Notes: generated from the sequence alone by a model not told the origin. Shown: positions 1 to 9,598, numbered from the stretch's first letter. The stretch: 64,000 bases of DNA from Paenibacillus_E qinlingensis_A (GCF_031455095.1 NZ_JAVDSB010000001.1:1550001-1614000), one strand, 5' to 3'. Numbers and translations are program-made.

Positions 1-758
1 TCTTCTAATTCCTTCGATACGAATTCTCTGGTTACGTAGGAAATACCAAGTCCTTTGCGAGCTAACTCGATCAGAAGATCTACACTACCAACTTCAATTT
101 CAGGTTTGAGTTGATGACCATAACTTTGAAATAATTCGGTGATGGCCATGCGAGCTCGGCTATTGCGTGAGAATAGAATGATTGGGTATTGGAGCAGCAT
201 ATCTAGTGTGAGAACGACATCTTGGAGCTCTGAATAAAGGGATCCGGCTACAAAACAATCCTGAAGCTGAAAACTTTCTTTTACTTCTAGTTGAGAGTCG
301 CTAATCGGCATTCGAACAACGCCTAAATCAATTTCACCTTCTTTTAAAAGGCTAATGATTTCCGGAGTTGTTCCATGGTTAAGATGAAGTTTGATACCTG
401 GATATTGCTTATGAAAGTTCTCCAAGTATTTAAGTATGTAATGTTTAAACAGAGAATCACTGCCGCCAATTCGTAATTCACCATTATCTAGATTTTTAAG
501 TGCGAGCATTTGTTTCTCAGCCAGCGATATTAAGATTTGTGACTTCTCAATGTAGGAATATAAGACTTCGCCTTCTTGCGTGAGTGTGACACCTTTGGAA
601 GTTCTGAAAAACAATGTCATACCAAAGCTGTCTTCCAGTTGTTTGATAGCGTGGCTGACGCTAGGTTGGGTAAGGTATAAGACTTTTGCAGCCTGTGTCA
701 AACTGCCAGTCTTCGCGGCCCAGTAAAATACTTTGTAGAGTTCATAGTTATTGTTCAT
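1..758 (-). CDS. LysR-family transcriptional regulator (C-terminus cut by window edge)
   Basis: About 252 codons are visible, reading leftward from ATG at 756-758 without a stop; the C-terminus lies outside the window. The N-terminus is a LysR winged helix-turn-helix (YKVFYWAAKTGSLTQAAKVL, then TQPSVSHAIKQLE), followed by a linker helix and the start of the LysR substrate-binding domain (ELRIGGSDSL, then a GEIDLGVVR segment). LysR proteins are DNA-binding regulators that respond to small metabolites. The gene is divergent from zwf, with only about 90 bp between the start codons, so I infer that it controls the pentose phosphate operon, itself, or both. The AGGAG ribosome site is rather far (15 nt) from the ATG. 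The effector cannot be read from the sequence. Confidence 0.93.
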   Translation of the reverse strand, partial: MNNNYELYKVFYWAAKTGSLTQAAKVLYLTQPSVSHAIKQLEDSFGMTLFFRTSKGVTLTQEGEVLYSYIEKSQILISLAEKQMLALKNLDNGELRIGGSDSLFKHYILKYLENFHKQYPGIKLHLNHGTTPEIISLLKEGEIDLGVVRMPISDSQLEVKESFQLQDCFVAGSLYSELQDVVLTLDMLLQYPIILFSRNSRARMAITELFQSYGHQLKPEIEVGSVDLLIELARKGLGISYVTREFVSKELE

Positions 759-850
759 AAATTATCAGCGTAGCTCCTAGATTCGTTTAATGGGCATACA
801 GAACATTATAGATGAGCTATGACGTAGAAACCAGTAAAGGAGAGATTAAA

Positions 851-2344
851 TTGGAACCAGCAACTTTTGTTTTATTTGGAGCTACAGGTGATTTAGCCAA
901 AAGAAAGATCTATCCAGCTTTATATCAGTTATTTATCGAAGATAAATTACCTTCTTCTTTCTCCTTGATTGGACTTGGCAGAAGAGAATTATCTGATGAA
1001 ACATTTCAATCCAATGTTGAGCAATCGCTCCTTACTTTCTCCCGAAGTGGAGTGAAAGATGCTGAAGGAATGAAAAAGTTCTTGCGTGCATTCCGTTATC
1101 AAGTGTTAGAGGTTAACCGCAAAGAAGATTACAAGAAGCTATTGCAAATGGTTGAAGAACGGGAACAATCGCTAAATCTAGTGCCGAATCGAATGTTCTA
1201 TTTATCGGTTGGCCCTGAATTTTTTGAAACGATCGCAGCCAACATTCATGAAAGTGGACTTGGTTCAGCGAATGGCTGGAAGCGTCTGGTGATCGAAAAA
1301 CCATTTGGACATGACTTGCTGTCTGCAAGACAATTGAATCTGAAGTTGAACCAAGCATTCAATGAGACTGAAATTTATCGCATTGATCACTACTTAGGGA
1401 AACCTATGGTTCAACAAATGGGGCAGCTTTTGCACGCTTCACTTTCTGAACTAGATTTTAGCTCACGTAAGATAGCTAGTGTACAAATTTCCGCAATTGA
1501 AACATTAGGTGTCGAGGAAAGAGCTGGTTACTACGATCATGCAGGTGCTATCCGCGATATGTTCCAGAATCATATGCTTCAATTGTTAATGATGTTAACT
1601 ATCGAATTCCCGAATCGCAGCAAGGTAGATGAGGTTGGGAAGATCAAAAGACAAATAATGAAGTCCTTAGTACCTATTAACAAAATGGATGTTCACAACC
1701 ATATTGTTCGCGGTCAATATGGATCAGGCGTCATCAAAGGGGAGAAGGTTGTCGGCTATAGAGATGAATCGGGTATCGCCTCGGATTCTCAAAACGATAC
1801 GTTCATTGCAGCCAGACTACAAATCAAAGACCCGTTCTGGAAAGATACACCCATCTACATTCGAACTGGGAAACGTCTGAACGAAAAAGCGACGAAAATT
1901 GTTATTGAGTTTACATCGGAAGGCTCCTCAAAGGATCTTTTGATCATAGAGATTGGGCCCAACGAGGCCATTAGCATTCAAAGAAGTGAGGCAGGTAAGG
2001 AGCTTTCAAATGAAGATATAGCTGCTAGAAGCCAACTTAATACACTGGAAGAAGGTGCTAAAGATGCTTATGAAATCCTAATCCATGATGCATTAGTAGG
2101 AGACAAAACCTACTTTGCCCATTGGGATGAAGTGGAATTGTCGTGGGAGTGGGTACAGCCTCTATTAGATGCTTACCAAGAAAATCTGCTGCCGCTGCAC
2201 ATTTATCCATCAGGAACATATGGACCTGATGAATCCGATAAATTGCTAGCGAGAGATGGCTTTCATTGGTGGTTCGATTCTAAAAACGAGTTAAATAACT
2301 ATGGAACAAAAGGAGAATCTTATACTTATGAATACAACACTTGA
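851..2344 (+). CDS. zwf: Glucose-6-phosphate 1-dehydrogenase
   Basis: Catalyses NADP-dependent oxidation of glucose 6-phosphate to 6-phosphogluconolactone, the first oxidative step of the pentose phosphate pathway, in the cytoplasm. The nucleotide-binding motif GATGDLAKRK is near residue 10 and the active-site motif RIDHYLGK near residue 177; VIEKPFG and GAIRDMFQNHMLQ are also typical. I start at TTG 851 because AAAGGAGAG (836-844) sits 6 nt upstream; an in-frame ATG at 812 has no ribosome site and would add 13 untypical residues. The product is about 497 aa, normal for the family. First gene of zwf-tkt-tal-gnd; its end overlaps the tkt start by 17 nt, which suggests translational coupling. 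Confidence 0.96.
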   Translation: MEPATFVLFGATGDLAKRKIYPALYQLFIEDKLPSSFSLIGLGRRELSDETFQSNVEQSLLTFSRSGVKDAEGMKKFLRAFRYQVLEVNRKEDYKKLLQMVEEREQSLNLVPNRMFYLSVGPEFFETIAANIHESGLGSANGWKRLVIEKPFGHDLLSARQLNLKLNQAFNETEIYRIDHYLGKPMVQQMGQLLHASLSELDFSSRKIASVQISAIETLGVEERAGYYDHAGAIRDMFQNHMLQLLMMLTIEFPNRSKVDEVGKIKRQIMKSLVPINKMDVHNHIVRGQYGSGVIKGEKVVGYRDESGIASDSQNDTFIAARLQIKDPFWKDTPIYIRTGKRLNEKATKIVIEFTSEGSSKDLLIIEIGPNEAISIQRSEAGKELSNEDIAARSQLNTLEEGAKDAYEILIHDALVGDKTYFAHWDEVELSWEWVQPLLDAYQENLLPLHIYPSGTYGPDESDKLLARDGFHWWFDSKNELNNYGTKGESYTYEYNT

Positions 2345-4322
2345 TCAATCATCCGTAAATACCATTCGTACATTATCCATTGATGCGATTAATAAAGCGA
2401 ATTCTGGTCATCCAGGGCTGCCGATGGGAGCTGCCCCAATGGCTTATACTTTATGGACGAAACACCTGAAGCACAATCCATTCCATGCCCAGTGGTTTAA
2501 TCGTGATCGATTCGTTTTGTCCGCGGGACACGGCTCTGCACTCTTATATAGCATGCTGCATCTGTCGGGTTATCAGGTGACATTGGATGATCTTAAACAA
2601 TTTCGTAAGCTTGAAAGTAAAACACCAGGTCATCCGGAATTTGGGCATACAGATGGCGTTGATGCAACGACGGGTCCATTAGGGCAAGGAATTGCAATGG
2701 CCGTAGGTATGGCGATGGCTGAAGCTCATTTGGCTTCCAAATTTAACAAAGAAGCATTCCCGGTCGTTGATCATTATACGTATGCACTTGTTGGAGACGG
2801 CTGCTTGATGGAAGGTATCTCCTATGAGGCGATGTCCATGGCTGGTCATATGAAGCTGGATAAGTTGATTGTTTTGTATGATTCCAACGATATTTCCTTA
2901 GACGGAGAGCTGAATGTTTCTTATTCGGATAACGCACAGTTAAGAGCAGAGTCAGCAAATTGGCAATACTTGAGGGTTGAAGATGGTAACGACCTCGCTG
3001 AAATTTCGCAGGCAATCGAGCAAGCCAAACAGGATTCTTCGCGGCCTACCTTGATCGAAATCAGAACCATTATTGGGTACGGAAGTCCCAAGGTTGCTGG
3101 AACTAACAAAGCACATGGCGCTCCACTCGGGGCCGAAGAAGCCAAAGCGACGAAGGAAGTCTATGGCTGGACGCATGATGAATTTACCGTTCCTACGGAT
3201 GTACAAACTCACTTTGATAAGTTGAAGCATCTAGGGCAAGCGCAAGAAGCCGAGTGGAACCAACTATTCGCTTCCTACAAATCATCATTCCCTGAGCTTG
3301 GCCAAGAACTCGAAAATGCGATTAATGGCAAGGTTCTTATCGAAGCTTCAGATATTCTTACATTCGATGAGTCGAAAACTATTTCCACGCGTGTGGCGAG
3401 TGGGAATGCAATCAATCATTTCATGAAACAGGTACCGGCCATCTTCGGAGGAAGCGCCGACTTATCCCATTCTACAATGACGGATATTAGTGGTGAAAAA
3501 ATCTTCGGATCGGGCTCCTATGAAGGACGAAATATTTATTTCGGGGTGCGCGAACATGCGATGGGAGCAGCCGGTAATGGTATGGCCTTGCACGGAGGCG
3601 TCATTCCATTTGTAAGTACGTTCTTCGTCTTTAGCGATTATCTGCGACCATCCATTCGATTGGCTGCCTTGCAGAAACTGCCGATTATTTATGTCTTCAC
3701 GCATGATTCCATCGCGGTTGGTGAGGATGGCCCGACGCATGAGCCAGTTGAACATTTAGCTGCGCTAAGAACAATTCCAGGCCTTACTGTCATTCGTCCG
3801 AGTGACGCCAATGAGACCGCTAGCGCATGGGCTTATGCACTGGAGAACAAGAATGGACCAGTCGCACTTGTCCTTAGTAGACAAAATCTTCCAGTTTACA
3901 GTGCAACCAAAGCAAATGTAGAGGATTTGAAGAAAGGCGCTTATATTTTATCCGAAACCAACGCTCAACCTGATCTCATCCTCATTGGAACGGGTTCGGA
4001 AGTTTCATTGGCCGTAAATGCGAAGCAGGAGTTAGAGAAGGACAATATCTCCGTCAGAGTCGTAGCTATGCCAAGTATGGAGTTGTTTGAACGCCAGTCC
4101 GCTACTTATAAAGAAACCGTTCTTCCTTCTTCCATTACTAACAGACTTTCTATCGAGGCAGGAATTTCGATGGGATGGGAACGCTATGTAGGTCCGCGTG
4201 GACAAATACTTGCGATCAATACGTTTGGTGCATCCGGGGCGGGACCTGACGTTATGGCACATTTCGGTTATTCCGTTGAGAATGTCACTCGCTTATCCAA
4301 GGGTTTACTCGGTAATTCGTAA
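2328..4322 (+). CDS. tkt: Transketolase
   Basis: Thiamine-diphosphate enzyme moving two-carbon ketol units between sugar phosphates in the non-oxidative pentose phosphate pathway. About 664 aa, the usual length. Visible motifs are GHPGLPMGAAPM near the N-terminus, the TPP/Mg motif GDGCLMEGISYEA followed by LYDSNDI, and the pyrimidine-domain stretch FGVREHAMGAAGNG. ATG 2328 is chosen because AAGGAG (2310-2315) precedes it, although the 12-nt spacing is long; an in-frame ATG at 2301 lies upstream of that ribosome site. The start is inside the end of zwf, so the two genes are certainly on one transcript. Confidence 0.96.
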   Translation: MNTTLDQSSVNTIRTLSIDAINKANSGHPGLPMGAAPMAYTLWTKHLKHNPFHAQWFNRDRFVLSAGHGSALLYSMLHLSGYQVTLDDLKQFRKLESKTPGHPEFGHTDGVDATTGPLGQGIAMAVGMAMAEAHLASKFNKEAFPVVDHYTYALVGDGCLMEGISYEAMSMAGHMKLDKLIVLYDSNDISLDGELNVSYSDNAQLRAESANWQYLRVEDGNDLAEISQAIEQAKQDSSRPTLIEIRTIIGYGSPKVAGTNKAHGAPLGAEEAKATKEVYGWTHDEFTVPTDVQTHFDKLKHLGQAQEAEWNQLFASYKSSFPELGQELENAINGKVLIEASDILTFDESKTISTRVASGNAINHFMKQVPAIFGGSADLSHSTMTDISGEKIFGSGSYEGRNIYFGVREHAMGAAGNGMALHGGVIPFVSTFFVFSDYLRPSIRLAALQKLPIIYVFTHDSIAVGEDGPTHEPVEHLAALRTIPGLTVIRPSDANETASAWAYALENKNGPVALVLSRQNLPVYSATKANVEDLKKGAYILSETNAQPDLILIGTGSEVSLAVNAKQELEKDNISVRVVAMPSMELFERQSATYKETVLPSSITNRLSIEAGISMGWERYVGPRGQILAINTFGASGAGPDVMAHFGYSVENVTRLSKGLLGNS

Positions 4323-4375
4323 ATCATATAATTGACAGCATAACCCATTCAATTAAATTTATGGAGGTAATGACA

Positions 4376-5044
4376 ATGAAACTATTTATCGACAGTGCAA
4401 ATGTAACGGATATCCAAAAAGCTTATAAAGTGGGCGTTCTTTCCGGTGTGACAACGAATCCTTCCCTAGTCGCTAAAGAAGGTGTGAAATTTGAGGATCG
4501 TATTGAAGAGATTCTCAAATTAGTCCCTACGGTTGAATCCGTTTCTGCCGAAGTTACACCAGATGCGATTACGGCTGAGGACATGATTGCACAAGCAGAA
4601 GAACTTATCAAGATTAACAATTATGATAAGAACATAACGATAAAATTGCCTATGACATTAGATGGATTAGAGGCTTGCCGTTACCTAGCTAACAAGGGGG
4701 TCAAAACAAACGTAACATTGATCTTTACCGTCAATCAAGCTTTACTAGCTGCGCGGGCAGGAGCTACGTATGTGTCCCCGTTCTTAGGTAGACTCGATGA
4801 TATCTCCGAAGATGGCGTACAATTAGTCGTGAAAATTGCTGAGTTATTCCGCGTCCACAACTTAGATGCGCAAATCATCGCGGCTTCCGTACGTCATCCC
4901 GATCATGTCACTCGCGTAGCCATGGCTGGCGCACATATCGCAACTGTACCATTCAGCGTTATCGAACAAATTTCCAAACATCCGTTAACAGATCAAGGTC
5001 TTGAGAAATTTGCTGCTGATTGGAAAAAAGCTGTTAAAGGCTGA
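4376..5044 (+). CDS. tal: Transaldolase, small MipB/TalC type
   Basis: Transfers a dihydroxyacetone unit between sugar phosphates, linking the pentose phosphate pathway to glycolysis; the related fructose-6-phosphate aldolases use the same fold. The 222-aa length and the N-terminus MKLFIDSANVTDI are typical of the short subfamily. The Schiff-base lysine lies in NITIKLPMT, and GGVTTNPSL-like sequence (GVTTNPSL) is present. ATG 4376 has GGAGG (4363-4367) at 8 nt; the ATG at 4361 overlaps that ribosome site and is not credible. Transaldolase rather than F6P aldolase is inferred from the operon. Confidence 0.93.
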   Translation: MKLFIDSANVTDIQKAYKVGVLSGVTTNPSLVAKEGVKFEDRIEEILKLVPTVESVSAEVTPDAITAEDMIAQAEELIKINNYDKNITIKLPMTLDGLEACRYLANKGVKTNVTLIFTVNQALLAARAGATYVSPFLGRLDDISEDGVQLVVKIAELFRVHNLDAQIIAASVRHPDHVTRVAMAGAHIATVPFSVIEQISKHPLTDQGLEKFAADWKKAVKG

Positions 5045-5080
5045 GCTAACCCAACTAGAGACTAACAGGAGGCAATGACA

Positions 5081-6499
5081 ATGAACAAACAACAAATTGG
5101 CGTCGTAGGTTTGGCCGTTATGGGCAAAAATCTAGCCTTGAACATTGAAAGTAAAGGCTTCTCCGTCGCTTTATATAATCGTTCACCTGAGAAAACGCAA
5201 GAACTCGTGTCAGAAGCGCAAGGAAAGAATTTCGTTGGTACGTATAGTGTGGAAGAATTTGTTCAATCACTAGAGGCGCCGCGCAAGATATTAATCATGG
5301 TAAAAGCGGGCAAACCAACAGACGATACGATTGACCAGCTAGTGCCTTACCTCAGTCAAGGAGATATTCTCATTGATGGTGGCAATGCCTATTTCCCAGA
5401 TACACAACGTAGAAATAAAGAGCTGCAAGCCAAAGGATTCCGCTTTATCGGCGCTGGTGTTTCAGGCGGTGAGGAGGGAGCCCTTCATGGCCCCTCGATT
5501 ATGCCTGGTGGTCAAAAAGATGCGTATGACTTGGTAGAACCCATCCTGACGGCCATATCGGCCAAAGTAAATGGCGATGCTTGTTCAACCTATATCGGTG
5601 AAGATGGCGCAGGCCATTATGTCAAAATGGTACACAACGGCATCGAATATGGGGATATGCAGCTGATTGGTGAAGCTTATCACTTGCTTAAGGATGTTCT
5701 TCACTTATCTACGAACGAACTGCATGAGATTTTCACTGAATGGAATAATGGCGAGTTGGATAGTTATCTAATTGAAATTACAGCCGATATTTTCTCCAAA
5801 ACGGATCCGGATACGGGCAAACCGATGGTCGATGTTATTCTCGATTCGGCAGGGCAAAAGGGTACTGGAAAATGGACGAGTCAAAGTGCATTGGATCTAG
5901 GCGTTCCATTACCAATTATCACGGAATCTGTATTCGCGCGATTTATTTCAGCTATGAAAGAAGAACGCGTAGCTGCAAGTCAACGCCTGAGCGGGCCAGC
6001 GGTATCTAATTATGACGGAGACTCCAAAGAGTTCATCGAAGCGGTTCGTAAAGCTTTGTACGCTAGCAAAATTGCTTCTTATGCACAAGGTTTTGCACAA
6101 ATGAGAGCGGCATCCGATGAATACAAGTGGGATTTGAATTATGGCAGTATTGCAATGATTTTCCGTGGTGGATGTATTATTCGCGCAAGATTCTTACAAA
6201 ATATTAAAGATGCCTATGACAGAGACCCAGCACTTAAAAACCTGTTATTAGACGAATATTTCGGTGGGATTGTTAAAAATTATCAAGATGCTTGGAGAAA
6301 AGTAATTTCACTTGCAGTTACTAGAGGGATTCCGGTTCCTGCGTTTGCTTCTGCGTTAGCTTATTACGATAGCTATCGGACAGAGCGATTGCCTGCTAAT
6401 TTACTTCAAGCGCAAAGAGATTACTTTGGCGCACATACATTCGAGCGTGTTGATAAAAAGGGTAGCTTTCACTTTCAATGGATGGACTCAAATAACTAA
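5081..6499 (+). CDS. gnd: 6-phosphogluconate dehydrogenase, decarboxylating
   Basis: Oxidatively decarboxylates 6-phosphogluconate to ribulose 5-phosphate with production of NADPH. The protein (472 aa) begins MNKQQIGVVGLAVMGKNLALN, a Rossmann dinucleotide-binding site; the catalytic segment GHYVKMVHNGIEYGDMQ is intact, and the C-terminal half is the all-helical 6PGDH domain. AGGAGG (5067-5072) is 8 nt before ATG 5081; an ATG at 5075 is too close to it. Last gene of the operon, followed by a strong terminator. No lactonase gene is visible in the cluster. Confidence 0.96.
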   Translation: MNKQQIGVVGLAVMGKNLALNIESKGFSVALYNRSPEKTQELVSEAQGKNFVGTYSVEEFVQSLEAPRKILIMVKAGKPTDDTIDQLVPYLSQGDILIDGGNAYFPDTQRRNKELQAKGFRFIGAGVSGGEEGALHGPSIMPGGQKDAYDLVEPILTAISAKVNGDACSTYIGEDGAGHYVKMVHNGIEYGDMQLIGEAYHLLKDVLHLSTNELHEIFTEWNNGELDSYLIEITADIFSKTDPDTGKPMVDVILDSAGQKGTGKWTSQSALDLGVPLPIITESVFARFISAMKEERVAASQRLSGPAVSNYDGDSKEFIEAVRKALYASKIASYAQGFAQMRAASDEYKWDLNYGSIAMIFRGGCIIRARFLQNIKDAYDRDPALKNLLLDEYFGGIVKNYQDAWRKVISLAVTRGIPVPAFASALAYYDSYRTERLPANLLQAQRDYFGAHTFERVDKKGSFHFQWMDSNN

Positions 6500-6512
6500 C
6501 ATTTGAAATGGC

Positions 6513-6553
6513 AAAAAAGAGATGGATCACTTATGATCCGTCTCTTTTTTTTA
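6513..6553 (+). terminator. Rho-independent terminator of the zwf-gnd operon
   Basis: Stem AGAGATGGATCA / TGATCCGTCTCT (one G-T pair) with a CTTA-like loop, followed by eight T residues, immediately after the gnd stop codon. Confidence 0.9.
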
Positions 6554-6618
6554 GGAAAAGTTTATAAATCGTTGATTGTATGGCTGTTCATTTTATCTAT
6601 ATTTTACTAAGATTTTTG

Positions 6619-6632
6619 TGTAAGCGCTTTAT
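6619..6632 (+). promoter_or_regulatory. Candidate cre (CcpA) site upstream of the GH43 gene
   Basis: TGTAAGCGCTTTAT matches the catabolite-responsive consensus in the TGNAA-N-CG core and the central palindrome but not in its last two bases. A possible sigma-A promoter (TTGATT at 6572, TATCTA near 6594) lies just upstream, so the site would fall shortly after the transcription start, where CcpA usually represses. Repression of an extracellular glycosidase by preferred sugars is the inferred role. Confidence 0.45.
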
Positions 6633-6662
6633 TAATTGGAAGTAATCGAAAGGGTGATAGAG

Positions 6663-8768
6663 ATGATAATTAAGCATGAAATTCAAAGTGCAAAGAAAGT
6701 TCTTACGGCTTCGCTAGCTTTACTATTCATTGTGTTAATCTTAGGTTTTGCGCAGTCGGCAAAGGCAGCGTCAGTCATGACGAATACAGACCAAAGCGTG
6801 TGGAACGATACGGCAGGTAATCCGATTTGGGCGCAAGGCGGTTGGATGATCAAGGAAGACGATACATTTCTATGGTATGGCATGGACTATTCCGAATCTG
6901 GGGTTAAAAATGTAAACTTGCTCAAATCAACGGACATGGTGAATTGGACGAAACAAGCAAGCACTGTTCCCAGCGGTAAGGGGATCGTTGATTTCAGTAC
7001 TATCAATCCCAAACTGGATGAGCAGGAAGGGACTTATGCACCTGGGAAAACAAAACGATATGATACCGGTCAATGGATTGGTAGACCTGTGGTTGCCTAT
7101 AATAGTGCGAACTCTCAGTATGTCATGATTACGGAGTGGAATAGTTTCGATAATAATATTCCTGTATTTGGACGGAATAAATTAGCGTTTTTCACGAGTT
7201 CTTCAGCGGAAGGTCCATTTACCTTTCAACGATACATTGCGAGACCAAGTGGATATAGCATGGGCGATTTAGGTTCTATATTCACTGACGATGATGGCAG
7301 TACGTACATTACGTTTACGGTGGATGTTGGTTCGAATTGGAATGGCGGCTTCCAACTTAGTAAATTGACAAGCAATTATCTAGACATTGCGGAAAGCACG
7401 AAATTTTTTGGATGGACGGAAGGGAATAAGGAGGCAACAACATTAATTAAGCGTGGCTCCCAGTATTATCTGTTTGCCTCGATGACGAACGGTTTCAAAT
7501 CAACACCTTCCTACTATTACACAACAAGCAGTCTGTCAGGAGCTTGGACGTACAAATGGGATTTACTGACTTCACCAAGTTCAAGCAATTCATTTGATAC
7601 GCAAATTGACCAAATTCTACCTATCCAAGGAACAGAAGGTTTGATGTATGTCTATCTAGGCGATCGCTGGAGTAATAGTAATTTTAACGGCAGTACAGGA
7701 ATTGGCAGGAATGGCTGGTATCCGCTTACCTTTAACAGTTCGGGAGTTCCAACAGTTAACGGTTATAAAAATTGGGAGATTGATGCAGCTGCAGGTACAT
7801 GGACTCCTGTTGTACCGACAGAACCAGTCATGCAGACATTACTATCGGATAATTTTGAAGATGGCAATGCGCTGGGTTGGACAGCACTTAATGGCAGTTG
7901 GTCGGTCGTCACAGATGCAACGTATGCTTACGAACAATCCACGAACATTGCTGCTGAGGCAGTGACAACGGCTGGCGACGGATACTGGACGAACTACGAC
8001 ATTCAGGCGGATATTAGCCCGAAATCGGCAACAGCCGGAGCAGCGACAGGCATCATTGGCAGATATGTAGACAATAACAACTACTACTTATTGAGGCTTA
8101 GTACGAATCAAGTTCAATTGCTCAAAAAGGTGAATGGGACATTTACAACGCTTGCCTACAAATCCTATACAGTTAATCCTAATAGCGTATACAATCTTAA
8201 GCTTTCGATGAGAGGCAGTACGCTTGTTGGATCGGTGAATGGGGTGAACGAGTTAACCGTCAATGACACCTCACATACGGCAGGCAAAATCGGCTTGCGT
8301 ACTTATAATCAAGTAGCTACGTTTGATAATGTCCTAGTAAAAGGCGTTCAAGTTGAAGTCATCGTGGACAATAATGATTCGGCGCCTGCTTTCACAACAA
8401 CGGGTGCATGGACATCCAGCACATTTGACTCTGGTTACTATAACTCAAGTTATTTTCATGATGGAGCTGCTGCTGCAAACGCGGATAAATCCGCCGTATG
8501 GAAACCGACGATTACGGAAGCAGGAAATTATAAAGTATTTATGCGCTGGCCCGCTGCAGCGAACCGCCCGACATCCGCTCCATTGGAAATTACCTACGGC
8601 GGCTTATTGGATACAACGAAAACCGTAAATCAAACTTTGAATGGGAATACATGGGTTGATCTAGGTACGTATACATTAACCGCATCCTCTACGAACAATA
8701 CAGTTAAGATTATAGCTTCTGCGCCGGGATATACAATTGCTGATGCGGTTAGGTTTCTCAAGCAATAA
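6663..8768 (+). CDS. Secreted multidomain glycoside hydrolase, GH43-type
   Basis: Extracellular polysaccharide-degrading enzyme. ATG 6663 has AAAGGGTG (6649-6656) at 6 nt; residues 1-38 form a signal peptide with a likely AKA|AS cleavage site. Residues about 45-385 look like a five-bladed GH43 propeller (GGWMIKEDDTFLWYGMDYSES, GRPVVAYN, MGDLGSIFTDDDG). About 395-560 resembles a concanavalin-like family-16/DUF1080-type module, and the last 130 residues (VIVDNNDSAPAF to DAVRFLKQ) resemble the golvesin-type C-terminal carbohydrate-binding domain. The start of the propeller has AQGG where most GH43 enzymes have a catalytic Asp, as in the exo-beta-1,3-galactanase subfamily, so a galactan-type substrate is possible. 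The substrate is otherwise unknown. Confidence 0.85.
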   Translation: MIIKHEIQSAKKVLTASLALLFIVLILGFAQSAKAASVMTNTDQSVWNDTAGNPIWAQGGWMIKEDDTFLWYGMDYSESGVKNVNLLKSTDMVNWTKQASTVPSGKGIVDFSTINPKLDEQEGTYAPGKTKRYDTGQWIGRPVVAYNSANSQYVMITEWNSFDNNIPVFGRNKLAFFTSSSAEGPFTFQRYIARPSGYSMGDLGSIFTDDDGSTYITFTVDVGSNWNGGFQLSKLTSNYLDIAESTKFFGWTEGNKEATTLIKRGSQYYLFASMTNGFKSTPSYYYTTSSLSGAWTYKWDLLTSPSSSNSFDTQIDQILPIQGTEGLMYVYLGDRWSNSNFNGSTGIGRNGWYPLTFNSSGVPTVNGYKNWEIDAAAGTWTPVVPTEPVMQTLLSDNFEDGNALGWTALNGSWSVVTDATYAYEQSTNIAAEAVTTAGDGYWTNYDIQADISPKSATAGAATGIIGRYVDNNNYYLLRLSTNQVQLLKKVNGTFTTLAYKSYTVNPNSVYNLKLSMRGSTLVGSVNGVNELTVNDTSHTAGKIGLRTYNQVATFDNVLVKGVQVEVIVDNNDSAPAFTTTGAWTSSTFDSGYYNSSYFHDGAAAANADKSAVWKPTITEAGNYKVFMRWPAAANRPTSAPLEITYGGLLDTTKTVNQTLNGNTWVDLGTYTLTASSTNNTVKIIASAPGYTIADAVRFLKQ

Positions 8769-8790
8769 GAATGAAGTAACTGTATTCTCA

Positions 8791-8829
8791 TAAAAAAGCC
8801 ATTCCCAGATAATAAGGAATGGTTTTTTC
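8791..8829. terminator. Bidirectional terminator between convergent genes
   Basis: AAAAAAGCCATTCC and GGAATGGTTTTTT flank a 9-nt loop. A-tract and T-tract on opposite sides allow it to end both the GH43 gene and the minus-strand gene that stops at 8837. Confidence 0.85.
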
Positions 8830-8836
8830 ATGTGAT

Positions 8837-9598
8837 TTATAGAGGATTAGTGAATGGATTTTCATTTTCACCGTTTTCATCAGTAGGTAATGGAGTTTGA
8901 ATGTCCTCGCTACTTTTTTCATTAGCTTGATTCAAAGTAATCATTACCTTTTGAGAGGTATCCATGATTTTGCCATCTAACTCAGCAGCTTTACTTTTTA
9001 GCCGAGCGGAGCGTACAGGGTCACTTGACCAACTTAATGCTTCAGTTTCAAGTGTTAATTGCGCTTTTTTCACACGTTCGGCTTGGTTCATTTCGGTATG
9101 TGTAGATAGTAATGCGTTCATCGTTTCCGATGAAAGTTGATTCGTCGTAGATGAATCTGTATCGCTACGAGTATCTTTTTTATCAATCACACCATCGTTT
9201 TCTTTATCGTTCACATCACTTAAACCTGTCGCTTTGTTAAGTTTCTCATGTTGCAATTGTTGGATTTGTTTATTTAAATCTTCCATTTGCTTATCCATTT
9301 GTTCAAGCTCTATTTTCATATCTTCCGGACTAGCACCTCTTTCTAAAGCGCTGGAAATATAGTCATTGCGTCGATCTAACATATTTTCTTTTTGTTCCAT
9401 TAATCGTTCAAGTTGTGGTGTCTTCAAACCATGATTCATATACAAGTTATGCGCTTGTGGACTTATCGTGAGTGTGTCCTTGTTATCATCTCGTTTGTGC
9501 TTATCTAATGTTTGAGGAGGATGACTTGGATGAATGTTAATAGGAACCTCTAACCTTCCAGGCGTGCGTTCGTTATTTAGATGTATGGAAATGTTCAT
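8837..9598 (-). CDS. Hypothetical protein with central coiled coil
   Basis: I do not recognise a family. The 253-aa product starts at ATG 9598, preceded by AAGGAGAT; an in-frame upstream codon at 9643 has no ribosome site. Residues about 60-135 (PQLERLMEQKENMLDRR to NKQIQQLQHEKLNK) are strongly helical and likely coiled coil; the middle is Asp/Ser/Thr-rich (DVNDKENDGVIDKKDTRSDTDSS), and a second helical region follows. No signal peptide or membrane segment is seen, so it is presumably cytoplasmic. Divergent from a TetR gene across an operator-like intergenic region, so TetR control is likely. Confidence 0.75.
   Translation of the reverse strand: MNISIHLNNERTPGRLEVPINIHPSHPPQTLDKHKRDDNKDTLTISPQAHNLYMNHGLKTPQLERLMEQKENMLDRRNDYISSALERGASPEDMKIELEQMDKQMEDLNKQIQQLQHEKLNKATGLSDVNDKENDGVIDKKDTRSDTDSSTTNQLSSETMNALLSTHTEMNQAERVKKAQLTLETEALSWSSDPVRSARLKSKAAELDGKIMDTSQKVMITLNQANEKSSEDIQTPLPTDENGENENPFTNPL

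Noticed and set aside
1113..1358. Minus-strand frame inside zwf
   Set aside because: Shadow of zwf; no ribosome site and no recognisable protein features. The same reason applies to the many other frames inside clear genes.
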